Positions 45,145 through 55,439 of a stretch of 64,000 nt of DNA are shown here, one piece after another. The translations under genes were made by a program, and so were the position numbers. Each line of letters opens with the position of its first letter. Position 1 is the stretch's first letter. A model generated the notes under the pieces. That model was not told the origin of the DNA and made no database searches. It was given only the letters and a program-made list of their open reading frames with translations. Origin of the DNA: Megaustenia siamemsis (Eukaryota > Mollusca > Gastropoda > Stylommatophora > Ariophantidae); contig JAVIAB010000124.1 of the NCBI GenBank assembly GCA_032433765.1, positions 96,479,202-96,543,201 of the forward strand, given 5' to 3'.

Positions 45145-45149
45145 CTATC
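44491..45149. other. AT-rich flank, partly paralogous to 17609-17820; (TA)n at 45072-45142
   Basis: It contains no gene. It carries the uninterrupted version of the sequence following the RNase H LINE insertion in copy A. Confidence 0.55.
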
Positions 45150-45235
45150 TATCTATCTATTGTACTTTCGAGCCGAAGACGGCACATAGGGCAGAACCAC
45201 AATCTCAAAAACAGAAAACTTGCGTGTCAAAGTGG
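45150..45235 (-). mobile_element. LINE3-type 3' end scrap
   Basis: 'actttcgagccgaagacggc' and 'acatagggcagaaccac' resemble the 3' UTR of LINE3 at 34860-34905 ('cctttcgagccgtaaccggc', 'catagggcgtagaccaag'). A short (ATCT)n run precedes it. Only the tail end is present. Confidence 0.5.
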
Positions 45236-45918
45236 CACATATTACAAAGTATATATATTTAGTAAGTAAGTAATTAATGAAGTAAATAGGTAAAAAGGGC
45301 AGGAGGTAAGAGAGAACAATTAATTAATTAGTTTATTAATTAGTTTGTTAGTTATTGGCCATGCTAATTGATGTATCTCGTGTCGCTGATAGTAGTCAAT
45401 GACCGTACGTACGCAATGGGAGAATGGTCTGGAGATACAACACTGAATGATACTACATTCATATGTTGTTGCTGAGAGTATGCCATGAAACAATTGTCAT
45501 ATTGAACGAAAATTATCTTTGCTGATAGGTTTACTTAGCCTTGTTTATTTGCACTTATCCAAGGCTCTCCGTCTGTTGTGATGATATAATCTTTGTATCC
45601 AATTCATTCATGGAGATGACGAGGTTCGTTATTGTTGAATAAGAAATGCGGCTCTAAACTATTACATTGTGTCTTTTCTCCCTTTTAATCTGTCAGCAAA
45701 ACGACATCCTTGGCCCTTGTACACAAAACAACATCCATAATTAAATTACTAAGGACACCATAACATAGCTCCTTTCCACTCCCAAAGGGAAGTGATAACG
45801 AAAGTAAGAAGAGGAACACAAACAATTGTAACAGCAATGTCACACATGTCTTGTGTCACTTTATAAATGACAACGAATATGACGAGTCAAGTGCGCTATA
45901 ATAAAGATTGTTTTCAAA
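45236..45918. other. Non-coding region before EGF element C
   Basis: AT-rich. From about 45840 it resembles 25080-25170 in a divergent way ('gacaacgaatatgacgagtc'), so it belongs to the same ancient duplicated backbone. No gene is supported. Confidence 0.5.
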
Positions 45919-45931
45919 TTTTGCTAGAAAT
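45919..45931. repeat. Left target-site duplication of gene-bearing element C
   Basis: ttttgctagaaat is repeated exactly at 48429-48441 on the other side of the element. Confidence 0.9.
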
Positions 45932-45945
45932 CCCCCCCCTCTCTC

Positions 45946-46000
<55 letters not shown>

Positions 46001-46324
46001 GATCAGGACTCAATCAGCGTAGGATCCCAGACTCTCACATGAAGTCAGCTGTCAGGTTAAGTGTGTTGATCGCCCCCACAGACAGAACATCACAATTAGA
46101 GCCCGCCAGATCCACTCTGATTGAACACCCGTTAAAACGTTGCACTGTATTCTGCGCCAGTGTCCCAGTGCATCCGATTTCAGCCAGCATTTTATTCAGG
46201 TTAGCTTTCTTTAGCCTTTGATTGTCGCCAATCTTCCTGCAAGGCAGCAGATGATCTTTTCTGTTGGGGGATTCTGCCCTTAGATGGTCGACCCTTTCAG
46301 GTTTACAAGCACCATCTGCCCGAG

Positions 46325-46995
46325 TCACTAGAGCTGACTAACACAGACATGCACAAACAGAGATATGAGATGTGACAAACACAGACATGCACACAGCGAT
46401 ACGAGGAATGACTAACACTAACACACATCAATATATACGACACATGACTAACATAGCCATGCACATAAAGATATAAGATATGTATGACATGGGCATGCAC
46501 ACACAAAGATATGACACATGCCTAACATAGACATGCACACAAAGATATGAGATATGATGACATAGACATGCAAACACAAAAATATGAGATGAGACTAACA
46601 TAGCCATGCACACTCAAAGATATGAGATGTGACATACACAGACATGCAAACACAAAGATATGAGATATGACTACCATAATCATGCACACAAAGATATGAA
46701 ATACCACTAACTCAAATATGCACACAGAAAGATGTGACACATGACTAACACATATACACATTAAGATATGAGATATTACAAAACACATACACACATAAAG
46801 ATATGAGACATGATTAACACGGACACACCAAGATATGATACATGACTAACATGACACACACCAAGATATGAGACTTGGCCAGCACACACACAGACACACA
46901 CACACACACTAGCCATGGCTAGCACAGAGACACATCAAGATATGAGCCATGGCTTCACGGAAAATACCAAGAAATGAACCATATCCAGCGCAGAA
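46325..46995. repeat. ~38-bp minisatellite, copy C
   Basis: About 18 degenerate units matching the arrays of copies A and B in the same position relative to gene and tail. A (CA)n stretch is at about 46888-46908. Confidence 0.85.
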
Positions 46996-48291
46996 ACACA
47001 TTAAGGAATCCATATGCTTGAGTTTGTTATAGTCGGCAGACTCTTCTTAACTTGGGAATCATCGATTTACGAGACGCAGGCAATTATTAAATGTTCACAG
47101 GTTTCGATCAAACAGTTGTCCGGAGATTTGAGAGTGCAGTCTGACCCGTAGAACGTCCCCTTGCATGTACATTTCCCGGTTGACTGTTCACAGGTGTCGT
47201 TGAAACAGTTGTCCGGACATTTGAGAGTGCAGTCTGATCCGTAGTACGTTTCCTTGCACGTGCAGTCTGTACTTTCCGGGTCACATATGATGTCACATCC
47301 ATCAGAACACGTCTGTTTGCACTGTAGCCCAAAATTAACATCGGGACAAGTGTCATTACAGGTGTAGCTAGGATGTTTACATTGTAGGCATTTTCCGAAA
47401 GTTTCCTCACATAGAGGACAGACACTAAGACAAGACCCGGAGCAGTCGTGCCCATAGAACCCATGTAAACATTTGCCGCGACACGCACCGAAGATGACGT
47501 TGCAGCCTCTGCAACACCCACTACGCACTGCACAAAACGACCAAGTATGCCCGTCCAGACAATAGGTGTCTGTAAATGTTTGCACCTCACACGCAGTCAG
47601 TGCACTGACGGCCTGCGAAATGTTCGGTGTGAATTCAATCTTAATGTGTGCCATTGTCGCTTGTGTGGTGACTACAATAGTGTTCAAAGAAATATTTGGG
47701 TATGATTTGAGAACCACATTCCGACCCCGCCAATGTAGATGGAGCAGATATTTGCAACTATCGCCCCTTCAATCCGTACCTTGTTGATCAGACCAGCCCC
47801 AGAGCAAAAGACATCAATCTCATGCGAACTAACTACAAACCTTGATTCATTGTTACATGAGGCAGAACCATTTAGTTTTACCATGAAACTGTCAAGATCT
47901 GTTAAGTCATTCACATAAATCCTAAACCAGGAGAACGGCAAATATTGATTGAGAGTTGCCTCAACTGATGTATAATCTGCGTCCGGATTACATGTGGTGT
48001 CGTTGTTATCAAACAGGAAAGTAGGTTCATATTTTGGGGCGTATTTGTAAACGAGATCCAAGAACTGACACTGGGGTCCGAAATATTCGTGCTGACAACA
48101 CTGTTATTGTTTGGGCATGTCCCTGTAGTTTTGTCACAAACTGAGTCATTATAGCAGTGACAATGTAACGTACAGTTTGCCCCAAACCAACCGTCTGCAC
48201 AAGTTAGGTCATTAGCTTCCAAGGTCACGAAGGAAGCCAGCAGAATTTAGACTTTATATTCAGCGGTGGTTAACGAACTGTGTACAAACAT
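46996..48291 (-). pseudogene. EGF/F5-8C cell-surface protein gene, copy C
   Basis: Starts MFVHSSLTTAEYKV, then TAA (codon 15, 48249-48247), then ILLASFVTLEA (signal core) and EGF-like LTCADGWFGANCTLHCHCYND. A frameshift near 48105 and a deletion of about 300 bases (joining NVVL to SYPNIS near 47700) remove most of the F5/8C core present in copies A and B. The EGF-like array is open for 216 codons (47717-47067) with CRGKCLHGFYGHDCSGSC, CDIICDPESTDCTCKETYYG and CEQSTGKCTCKGTFYGSDC. As in copy A, the end runs from SIWIP straight into the minisatellite, without the hydrophobic C-terminus of copy B. Confidence 0.85.
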
Positions 48292-48389
48292 TTATTGTGA
48301 AACCCGTGGTTGCATTTCTAAAAATCCGTCAACTCGCTGTGATAACATATAGCGTGATGTTCAAAGTCAACATTGTATTTACCGTGGCT

Positions 48390-48428
48390 TGAAAGCGTCC
48401 ATCTTGGTGCGTCCCACGACGTCATCTC
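48390..48428 (-). promoter_or_regulatory. Candidate internal promoter motifs at the 5' end of element C
   Basis: Read on the minus strand the element opens with gatgacgtcgtgggacgcac and then caagatggacgc. These resemble a CRE (TGACGTCR) and a YY1 site (AAGATGG), and they lie at the very start of the retroposed unit. The same pair is in locus D (about 55395-55430) with a perfect TGACGTCA and AAAATGGCAGC. YY1 near the +1 site drives mammalian L1; the same role here is only an inference. Confidence 0.5.
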
Positions 48429-48441
48429 TTTTGCTAGAAAT

Positions 48442-48704
48442 GTACGAGACTGCCATGAAATGTGTGCGATAAAAGGGATATGACATATGCTGTCTAACCC
48501 TAGACAAGCGCGCTTGACTATATAGAGAACTGATGCGATTGTTCTTTGTGTGCGGGCATGAGCAATTGCATATCAGTCTCTCTAAGCCTAGTCCGCACGA
48601 CAAGCGTCTTAACGTTGGAGAAGTTGAGGATTTAAAGATAAACCTTTTATAAATATGCATATAGCGTATGAAACTGACTTGTTTAGAGGTCGTATTTCAA
48701 GGTT
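48442..48704. other. Non-coding flank after element C
   Basis: Related to the 20-bp minisatellite region ('gtacgagactgccatgaaatgtg') but with no array. No gene. Confidence 0.5.
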
Positions 48705-48715
48705 GGCCACGTGTG

Positions 48716-48975
48716 TAAAAGCAATGTAAAGTACTCCCGTCGCGTCACGTGGCGTATAGGAAATATGGTGTTAGTGACCATACATTTTACAGACCTTCGG
48801 CACAGGATTTCTGGGGTAATGTGGTCGGTATTGCGCCCCTGCCGCTTTACTTTCCCAGAAAAAAAATCCGGTACCCATTTAAGACTGGGAGAACTGGAAG
48901 CTGTCAGTTGAAATCGAACCCTACCTCTTGTATTTTGTAGTTCAGTTCACTAACCACTGAGTTATCGTTGCTCCT
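48716..48975 (-). mobile_element. tRNA-derived SINE, copy 3
   Basis: Minus orientation: head with aactcagtggttag (A box) and ggttcgattt (B box with changes), same body as copies 1 and 2, and tail '...tactttacattgc'. It is flanked by ggccacgtgtg (48705-48715 and 48976-48986), an 11-bp TSD. Confidence 0.9.
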
Positions 48976-48986
48976 GGCCACGTGTG

Positions 48987-50175
48987 ACGATCAGTAATGG
49001 ATCCGGGTAGGTGGTAAATAGTTGGGATGTTTGATATATATCCTGTAGTACAGCTCATATAGTTATTGATAGAAATGATTTCAGATGTTCTTTAATCTAT
49101 GATGAAGTCCATTTCATAGGCTGCACCATTTGAGACTTTTATTTATGATTTCTCTGTACGCCAACCATACTTTGTCTCAGCAGCTAGGCCAGTCATGAAA
49201 CGTCAATTACTCATCGACGGAAAAATGGTGCGTACCTCTGAAGTGGGAGTTATCTGCCTGTTCGGCGATGACCACAAATTAAATCAGAAAAACATCATTC
49301 ACAAGAAACGGAGTATGCTAGAAACCTTGCAATATACAGCCCGGATTATAAGATCAGAAGTGAATAATTAAGAAAAAAAACAGTTGAGAGTAACTCCAGT
49401 AATTGAATTACAGAAAGAAATACCGTACGAAGGTTCGGTCAAAAAGATATAAATTATCATACAACGAGCCTTAAACAAAAGCTTACTAGAACATCAGATC
49501 CAGAGACCGTTTGAGGAAAGGATGGATTGATCAGATATTCCAAGGAAACATAACTGGTGAGCAAAGTACAATGAACTAATACACCACTTAACGCTGAAAT
49601 GCAAATGAAGAGGGAAAGAAGAAGATTAGCATTTGCATTAGGAAAAGGAAGTCATGTATACATTGTGTCCCATTCGTTGAGAAGATAACAAAGAAAATGA
49701 CGTGTCAAGTTAGCGTTTATTACGGTAGGTAGGTTGAATATTGTATTTGGCTAAAGCTAGAAATGAACGAGGCTAACATGAAATGTAAGTGTAATAGGTA
49801 AAACTGCACTGTTCCTTTAGTTGTAAATGTTGTGTTTCTGTTTTCGGCACTTGTCCTAACATAATGATAATATGACATCGGTAAACAAGGAGCACTGATA
49901 ATATTATTGACAATTAGATTGTGCTTATTTTATAGCGATTTTATGAAAGGAAAGAGAATACATAAATACACAAACAAGGGAGTAGTAATGGAAGTCAAAA
50001 TAGTTGAAAGTAGGGAAAAAAGCCATCGCAAATATTACATGCACTATTTTTGTAAAGAGTCGATAACAAATTGAAATAAAGAAAAATATTACAAGAAATG
50101 TTTGGTAATAAGTCGATAACAGAAATTAGGTAGATACACTCAAATATCAGCTTGAATTTATGAGTTTAATTTGTA
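48987..50175. other. Segmental duplicate and AT-rich sequence
   Basis: 49085-49583 is paralogous to 19538-20260 (without the SINE). 49600-49830 resembles 45780-45930 and 25000-25170 in degraded form. No gene is seen. Confidence 0.55.
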
Positions 50176-50905
50176 TCATCATCATCATCACTAAGTACTG
50201 TCTCCTCATCGACGGTCGGCTAACACGGAGCGCCATTCTGCTGTTACTTGCTTCGATAGTGCAGGTTGTCATAGGCTGACTGTTCCATCTTTTGATGTTA
50301 CTCATCCATGTTAGTCTTGGTCTGCCTCTGCCTCCTTTACCTTGTATTTTCCTTTCCAAGATTACTTTTTAGTAGACTGTTGTGTCTTTTAACATGCCCA
50401 CACAATCTCATAGTCTTTTTTTTGAGTGCGTTTAGTAGTATTCTTTTAATTTTTAGTTGATTCATCTTTTGATGAATAACATCATCTTTTGTCGACAAGA
50501 AATGAAAGACATCATCTATTGTTTTCTTTTCGTTTAATCCAAATCTTCCTATCATTCTACAAATCACCATTTCAAAGGTCTCTTTTTTCCGTTCCTCTTT
50601 TCTTGTCTACTGTCCATGTTTCAGCACATACAGGAATGTTGAGAAGATATAACATTTTTCTAATCATAGTTTTAGCCCTCTGTCGTTATTTGTTTTGGTG
50701 TATATTTTCAAGCCATTAAAATTACTTTTTGCTATTCATTATCTTTTGTTCATTTCAGTTTTACATTTTACATCATTGGTTATAGTATGACCAGGTGTAT
50801 GTAGCACTGAACTTTCTCCAGGTATATTCCTTCAACTGTGATTTCCACTTAAAGGTTTTGAGTATTATCTTTATGTATGGTCATAGTTTTACTTTTTTAT
50901 TGTCA
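50176..50905 (-). mobile_element. RTE-like LINE 3' part
   Basis: (ATC)n at 50176-50190, then minus-strand motifs ERKIQGKGGRGRPRLTW, NIKRWNSQPMTTC, QMVICRMIGRFGLNEKKTIDDV, LCGHVKRHNSLLK and, further 5', a region matching 3260-3330 of the + strand copy. Frames broken. Confidence 0.8.
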
Positions 50906-52288
50906 TGACTAATACATACTTTTTTATTAATGTATATAGTTTGTCATATACGGAGACGGTTCTTGAGGAAACTTTGTACTTTGTCCTGTCTTTTCAATAT
51001 GGTTTGCTTCATACCATTTTATATGTTAACAAAACAGATAACATCTATAGAATTAGAACGATTTTAACAGACATGATTACCTACGCCAGCAGACTTGGTA
51101 CTTACAATGAAAAGATGGTATTACATAAGTTAATTATTTGAAAAACGTCTGTCATTGTATGCGTGATTTGTTTGTAGTATGCTCATATATGTGGTCTTAC
51201 TTTCTACAAAGAGAAGGTCGCCAAGTTTGTTCTTCTCTCATTAAGAGAAGAGGAGCAGAATGGGTGGGATAATTATGAATATATTAGACTTAGGAGTCTA
51301 AAGGTGGAACAAGGATCTGGTCGACCCGGAGTGCTTAGTGGGAAAACTAGATGTATGTACAATCAACACCTTACAGAACAATCAGCATCGCTTCGAGAAG
51401 TTCTGGGATGGTTGGTGGAGCAGATATGGGAATGCCCCGATTGATTTGAAACTGATTCCATGAATAGAATAGAATAGAATACCGGGAAAGCAGTGCGGCC
51501 TAGTGTATTGCTCATAACATGTATGGATGTGCTGAAGTTCAATACTAATTAAATGTTTATGTTTCAACACAGCCCCCACCCCCACGTTTTTCCCCTTTCA
51601 GACACCAAATGATTTGACTAGTAATGTTTGTTTGTTTCAAATGGAAATCGGTTTCATTTCTATAACAGTAACGTTGGTTCACCTTAATTTTTCTTCGTAG
51701 ATTAAAGAGAAAATAATTGATCTCCTTAGTTGTTTTAACTCCAATGTGACAGTTTTGTTAAATTCTAGGAGTCTTGTAGCATATACCTGTGAAGATGTCC
51801 TGCGTCTAATACAAATACATTTCACTTATTCTTTTAGAATTTAAAATAATTTTCTTGTTAACAATATTTTTGTAGGCTAATTTTTATGAAAATCAAGTTT
51901 ATAAGACTAATGCACTTATTTGACACAATTTTTTGTGTCTTACTTAATAATTTCAACAAACGATATTTGGAATATAAAAGATGACATGTTAAAATCAACT
52001 TGAATGTGCCATATATTAATTATCGTCTGACTTTCCTGAATTTAAAATATGGAGAAAAATGAACTAAAATTTCACTGTTAAACAGCCGTTTGAAATATAT
52101 TAAAATTTGACATAAAATGCCTTTTCTCTGTAAAGTGCAGATGTTTGATGTTTAATCAATTAGTCACTGAGATATGAAGATAAATATATTATATATAGAG
52201 CGTTATCCATAGTTAGTAGCCTTACAACCTGTAACCTGTATTTAATAATCCTTAGGTAGCGGCTGTTATAAATTCAGTTAGAGCCATC
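50906..52288. other. Non-coding; RTE scrap near 51060-51105, (GAATA)n at 51462-51480
   Basis: 'acatgattacctacgccagc' at 51073 is an RTE 3' end on the + strand. 51280-51480 ends in a (GAATA)n tail and may be a LINE or SINE 3' end of unknown family. From about 51700 the sequence drifts into homology with the upstream flank of the GPCR copies (a TATA-like ttataaatt at about 52267). Confidence 0.45.
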
Positions 52289-52535
52289 ATGTCGCTGGAA
52301 CGACGCATTTCATCAAATGAAAGAATATGTATCAACATAGTTTGTGAAAATTTGGCACGAGAAAAAGTCAATTCTGATACTCTGAATGTGTCATGTAGAT
52401 TTGATCATTGGCTGGGCGTTCTACACGGTGATGGCTCAAATCATAAACGTGTTTGGCATCATCACAAACATCATCAACATTATTGTCTTCACCAAACCGG
52501 GCTTCAAGGACAACAGTCAACATCATCGTTGCGTG
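52289..52535 (+). pseudogene. GPCR exon 1 relic G
   Basis: Begins ATGTCGCTGGAACGACGC, parallel to MWLEG in copies B and D. It ends with 'atcacaaacatcatcaacat', 'ttcaccaaaccgggcttcaa' and 'gtgtaaataaatta', matching the TM1 coding region and the donor area. Indels shift the frame so that TM1 is not encoded in frame with the ATG. No exon 2 follows before the RTE at 53285. Confidence 0.78.
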
Positions 52536-53284
52536 TAAATAAATTAGCCCATTAAGTTTGATGTATGTGCCGGTGTTACTCACAAACAGGACAACTGTTA
52601 GGGCGAGAGTGGACGAGTCATGTGCTCATTTCCTTTACTCTGTCGTTTTCATTATTTAAACGACAAGTTTCATGACAATAAACAAACACATTTCTGGTTG
52701 ACGTTTCTGCAAAAAAAGTATAAGAAAACATTATTTAATTTCCGCACATTTCAAGCTGTAATTATAAACAATTTCTCACAGAATATTGAGGTAAAGTTAT
52801 AAATATAATTTCGCCCTGTGAATGTTCATTTATAATGAAATAGTCGTTTTTTGTGAAAGACTGGATTGTATTCCTTTTCTATCTTAGATTAGTCCAAACG
52901 AAGAATATCCCATAAAGCGTATAATTTTGTTTGGTAGTAAATACAGGAATTACATTTCACCGCACGTAGCAACATCATCTAGAGGAGGAGAGTGCTTTTT
53001 TGCACTGACCTTCTTTGACTCAGTGAGCCAGGCATCCAATCTAGTTTTCCAGCTGTGTCGTTCTGGGAGAGTCAAACTGAGATCTAAACTAATTGTACTT
53101 TATATGCACGCCAGCTTGTTACCACCCCGCTACCAACAATCTAGTCGTAGGTTATACAAGGTATAGGGTCACACCTAGAACAAAAGTGAATGCGTCCAGT
53201 TTTACTCTATATACAATTATGAAATTATTGTTCTTTTCATATACATTCGGTTGTTTGATCAACTTTTACATTCTATTCTCTCTA
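52536..53284. other. Intron-like flank of relic G
   Basis: Resembles the first part of GPCR intron 1 (30260-30560). Non-coding. Confidence 0.5.
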
Positions 53285-53821
53285 TCATCATCAAGTGATA
53301 TACAATTGACATTCAGGATCATGTCCTTCCACATTTTTCTATCCACAGTGCATCGTATCAATTATGTTGTTGACCTTTATGTGTTAGGACACTACGCTAT
53401 CAAATATCTTCTCTCTGTTGTCCGCGATATAATATCGCGTATATATGTTCCAGTCTTTTAGCCAGTTGTAACCATGTATTCCAATATTACTCGTCACATA
53501 CTCTGCTGACAAATTGTCTATTGTTTCCTCCTGATGTTTATTTAAAAGCTCCCTTTTTGTGTTGGCTGTTTGAGAATTTCCTCCTTGGTCTTTTTAGCTA
53601 TACAGGGAGGGAACTCAATATTTTTTTAATGAGAAGTCAGAAATGTCTGGCCTGTAATCGTCTTTTAATTTCTTTGTCTACTGTCCACGATTAGCTTACA
53701 TGGGTCACAATTATCTGTATATAACACATTTTTGCTCACTTTTTCACTTTTGTTGACTTTGAATTGTTGCACAAAATATGTTTCATTTTACGAAATGTTA
53801 ATTTGGCCTGAGGTATTCTGC
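53285..53821 (-). mobile_element. RTE-like LINE, 3' part (interrupted by composite D)
   Basis: Minus-strand RTE 3' end ('tcaggatcatgtccttccac' side) through the segment ending 'ggcctgaggtattctgct'. The element resumes at 55431 with 'attctgctttctatttatat'. Confidence 0.75.
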
Positions 53822-54343
53822 TATTGTTATTGTTATTGGTTATGGAAGGCCTCGGTATCACTGCAAACGAATTAAAATCCATAATTGCTCAACCGCCCGT
53901 GCCAGTGGAATCATCCGAATTAATAACACATCTCCCAAACAAAGAAATATAACTGTAGTCCCCATCGTTGCAGTCTCAGCACACGCCAAAAGACATAAGG
54001 CGAAACCGCGCAGAAGGTGAACACAGCCAACTGTTCCCTGTCATACGATATCATCATTCATCGTAAACAAGCGGGATATCGAAACAGGATCAAAACGAAT
54101 GAGACACACAGCTCACGGTGTGCACAGAGCACTTAACTCAGTAGCTCCTGCAACAAGCCGGACTTGGAATATGAGGAAACTGCAAGAAGGAACACTTTTC
54201 AGACATAGCCTTCAATGGTTCCCGCCGCCTATCCACCATATACCATGGAAGTTCGCGTCCTCCCGAAAACGATGATCGTCGTAGCACTTGATGATGTTAG
54301 ACCATCGCTGATGACTCCAATTCCAAACACATAGACACACAGT
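53822..54343 (-). mobile_element. RepX copy, 3' part of composite D
   Basis: Shares the ATGGAAGGCCTCGG end and about 500 bases with the other copies, ending near 'ccaaacacatagacacacag'. Its outer end carries 'attgttattgttattgg', a short simple repeat of the type seen at LINE or SINE 3' ends. It has the same orientation relative to the gene as in composite B. Confidence 0.7.
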
Positions 54344-55139
54344 GTTGGTAAGTTATCATTTCCATCCAACAGAAGCCACCTGACCTGTAGTTAGTAAAAC
54401 CACAGAGAGAATATGATTTTGAGACCTTCACTGATTCACTCTTGGATGTGAATGTGTAGTTTACACAAGAGGAGAAGTTTTCAACTACAGTGATCCCATT
54501 TAAGGCAATTCTGTGATAGCTAGGCAAGTCTCCTTTATAGCAGCAGAACTTGATGTTCTCTGCTCCCTTCTTATAGCCGCTGCCACACGATTCTGATGTC
54601 TCATTAACTTGGAAATCATTCAAGAACAATGTCAGATTAACATTCCATAGACCTGGCTCTGCTGATGAAGTGCTTGGTGCAATAGTTGTATCAATCATAC
54701 AGGAGGCTCCTGGTTTGTGGTCATTAATATCACAGACGGCATATGATGTTATTATATTCAGTATTTCTTTCTGGGATGTAAATATGTGGCACACACATGG
54801 AGAGTGGTTTGTGGTCACAGTAATCCCATTAAAGGCAATTCTAGGGTAGTATGGCATAGCTGTTTCAGAACAGCACAATTCTGTGATGTTTTCTGCGTTC
54901 GCTATAAACCTGCTACTGCTACACAATCCTGACCAATTATAGGTGTGAACATTATTCACTTGCAATGACAAAACTGCTTTGTTTACATCATAAACCTCTG
55001 GAAGCGAATCATTTATGGGACTAATAATACAATTTATTCTTCCATCGGGGATATCTTCCTTGAGGTCTCCCCCTCCCCCCCCCCCCCAAAAAAAAAAGTC
55101 ATTGGTTAAAAAGTACATATGCTTTTGAGTTAAACACAA
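54344..55139 (-). pseudogene. Cys-rich repeated ectodomain gene (two ~105-residue repeats)
   Basis: An open frame (54297-55139, its last ~16 codons in RepX) encodes two related repeats. Shared landmarks: GRINCIISP / GASCMIDTT; LCSSSRFIANAENITELCC / SCGSGYKKGAENIKFCC; YYPRIAFNGITV / SYHRIALNGITV; CHIFTSQKE / NYTFTSKSE; YAVCDINDHKPGASC / YSLCGFTNYRSGGFC. Even cysteines and NxS/T sites suggest a secreted or surface protein with Ig-like or similar beta folds; I do not recognise the family. A homopolymer C/G and T/A run at about 55068-55097 may have shifted the frame that linked it to the leader. The C-terminus is lost to RepX. Confidence 0.65.
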
Positions 55140-55159
55140 AATGAGCCCCCTTCAAAGAT

Positions 55160-55430
55160 TCAAAATGATCCTTGCTAATGCCATCCGTTTGCACAAGTTA
55201 GGTCCTTAGCTACCAAGGTCACATACATACGCCATCAAATTAAAGACTTTATCTACAGCGAAGGTTAACGAACTGTGAACAATCATTTATGTTCAAACCC
55301 TTGAATACATTTTCAAAAATCTGCCAACTCGCTGCAATAACAGGTATTGTGGTGTTCAAAGTAAACATTGCTTAGTCCATGGCTCGAATATAAATAAGCT
55401 GCCATTTTGGTGCGTCCCATGACGTCAACC
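55160..55430 (-). other. 5' UTR and leader of composite D, homologous to element C
   Basis: Minus strand from 55430: TGACGTCA, AAAATGGCAGC, then an ATG opening MIVHSSLTFAVDKVFNLM (about 55288 downward), matching MFVHSSLTTAEYKV of element C. After 'acctaacttgtgcaaacgga' (LTCANG, the start of EGF domain 1) homology to the EGF gene ends. A stop (TAG/TAA region 'ggtagctaagg') breaks the leader frame. Confidence 0.75.
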
Positions 55431-55439
55431 TATTCTGCT

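Larger units (their letters stand above)
45932..48428 (-). mobile_element. Gene-bearing LINE-dependent retroelement, copy C, near complete
   Basis: Read on the minus strand: 5' end at 48428, 137-base 5' UTR, ATG at 48291, EGF/F5-8C gene without introns, ~38-bp minisatellite (46325-46995), 3' tail with the LINE-like end (DFM-coding, then 'ctgatcgcagagaga' sense) and (GA)n ending in poly-G (45932-45998). A 13-bp TSD bounds it exactly. TSD plus 3' simple-repeat tail plus absence of introns shows target-primed retroposition. It codes no RT, so it must depend on another element; its 3' end points to the I/Nimb-like LINE. Confidence 0.88.
53822..55430 (-). mobile_element. Composite D: leader plus Cys-rich ectodomain gene plus RepX tail
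   Basis: The unit lies inside an RTE copy and is flanked by tattctgct (53813-53821 and 55431-55439), a 9-bp match consistent with a TSD. On the minus strand it starts with the same 5' UTR and leader as element C (CRE-like and YY1-like motifs, then MIVHSSLTFAVDKV), then diverges into an unrelated ectodomain frame, then ends in RepX (53822-54343) and a short (AATAAC)n-like stretch. The parts appear to have arrived as one insertion. Confidence 0.7.
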
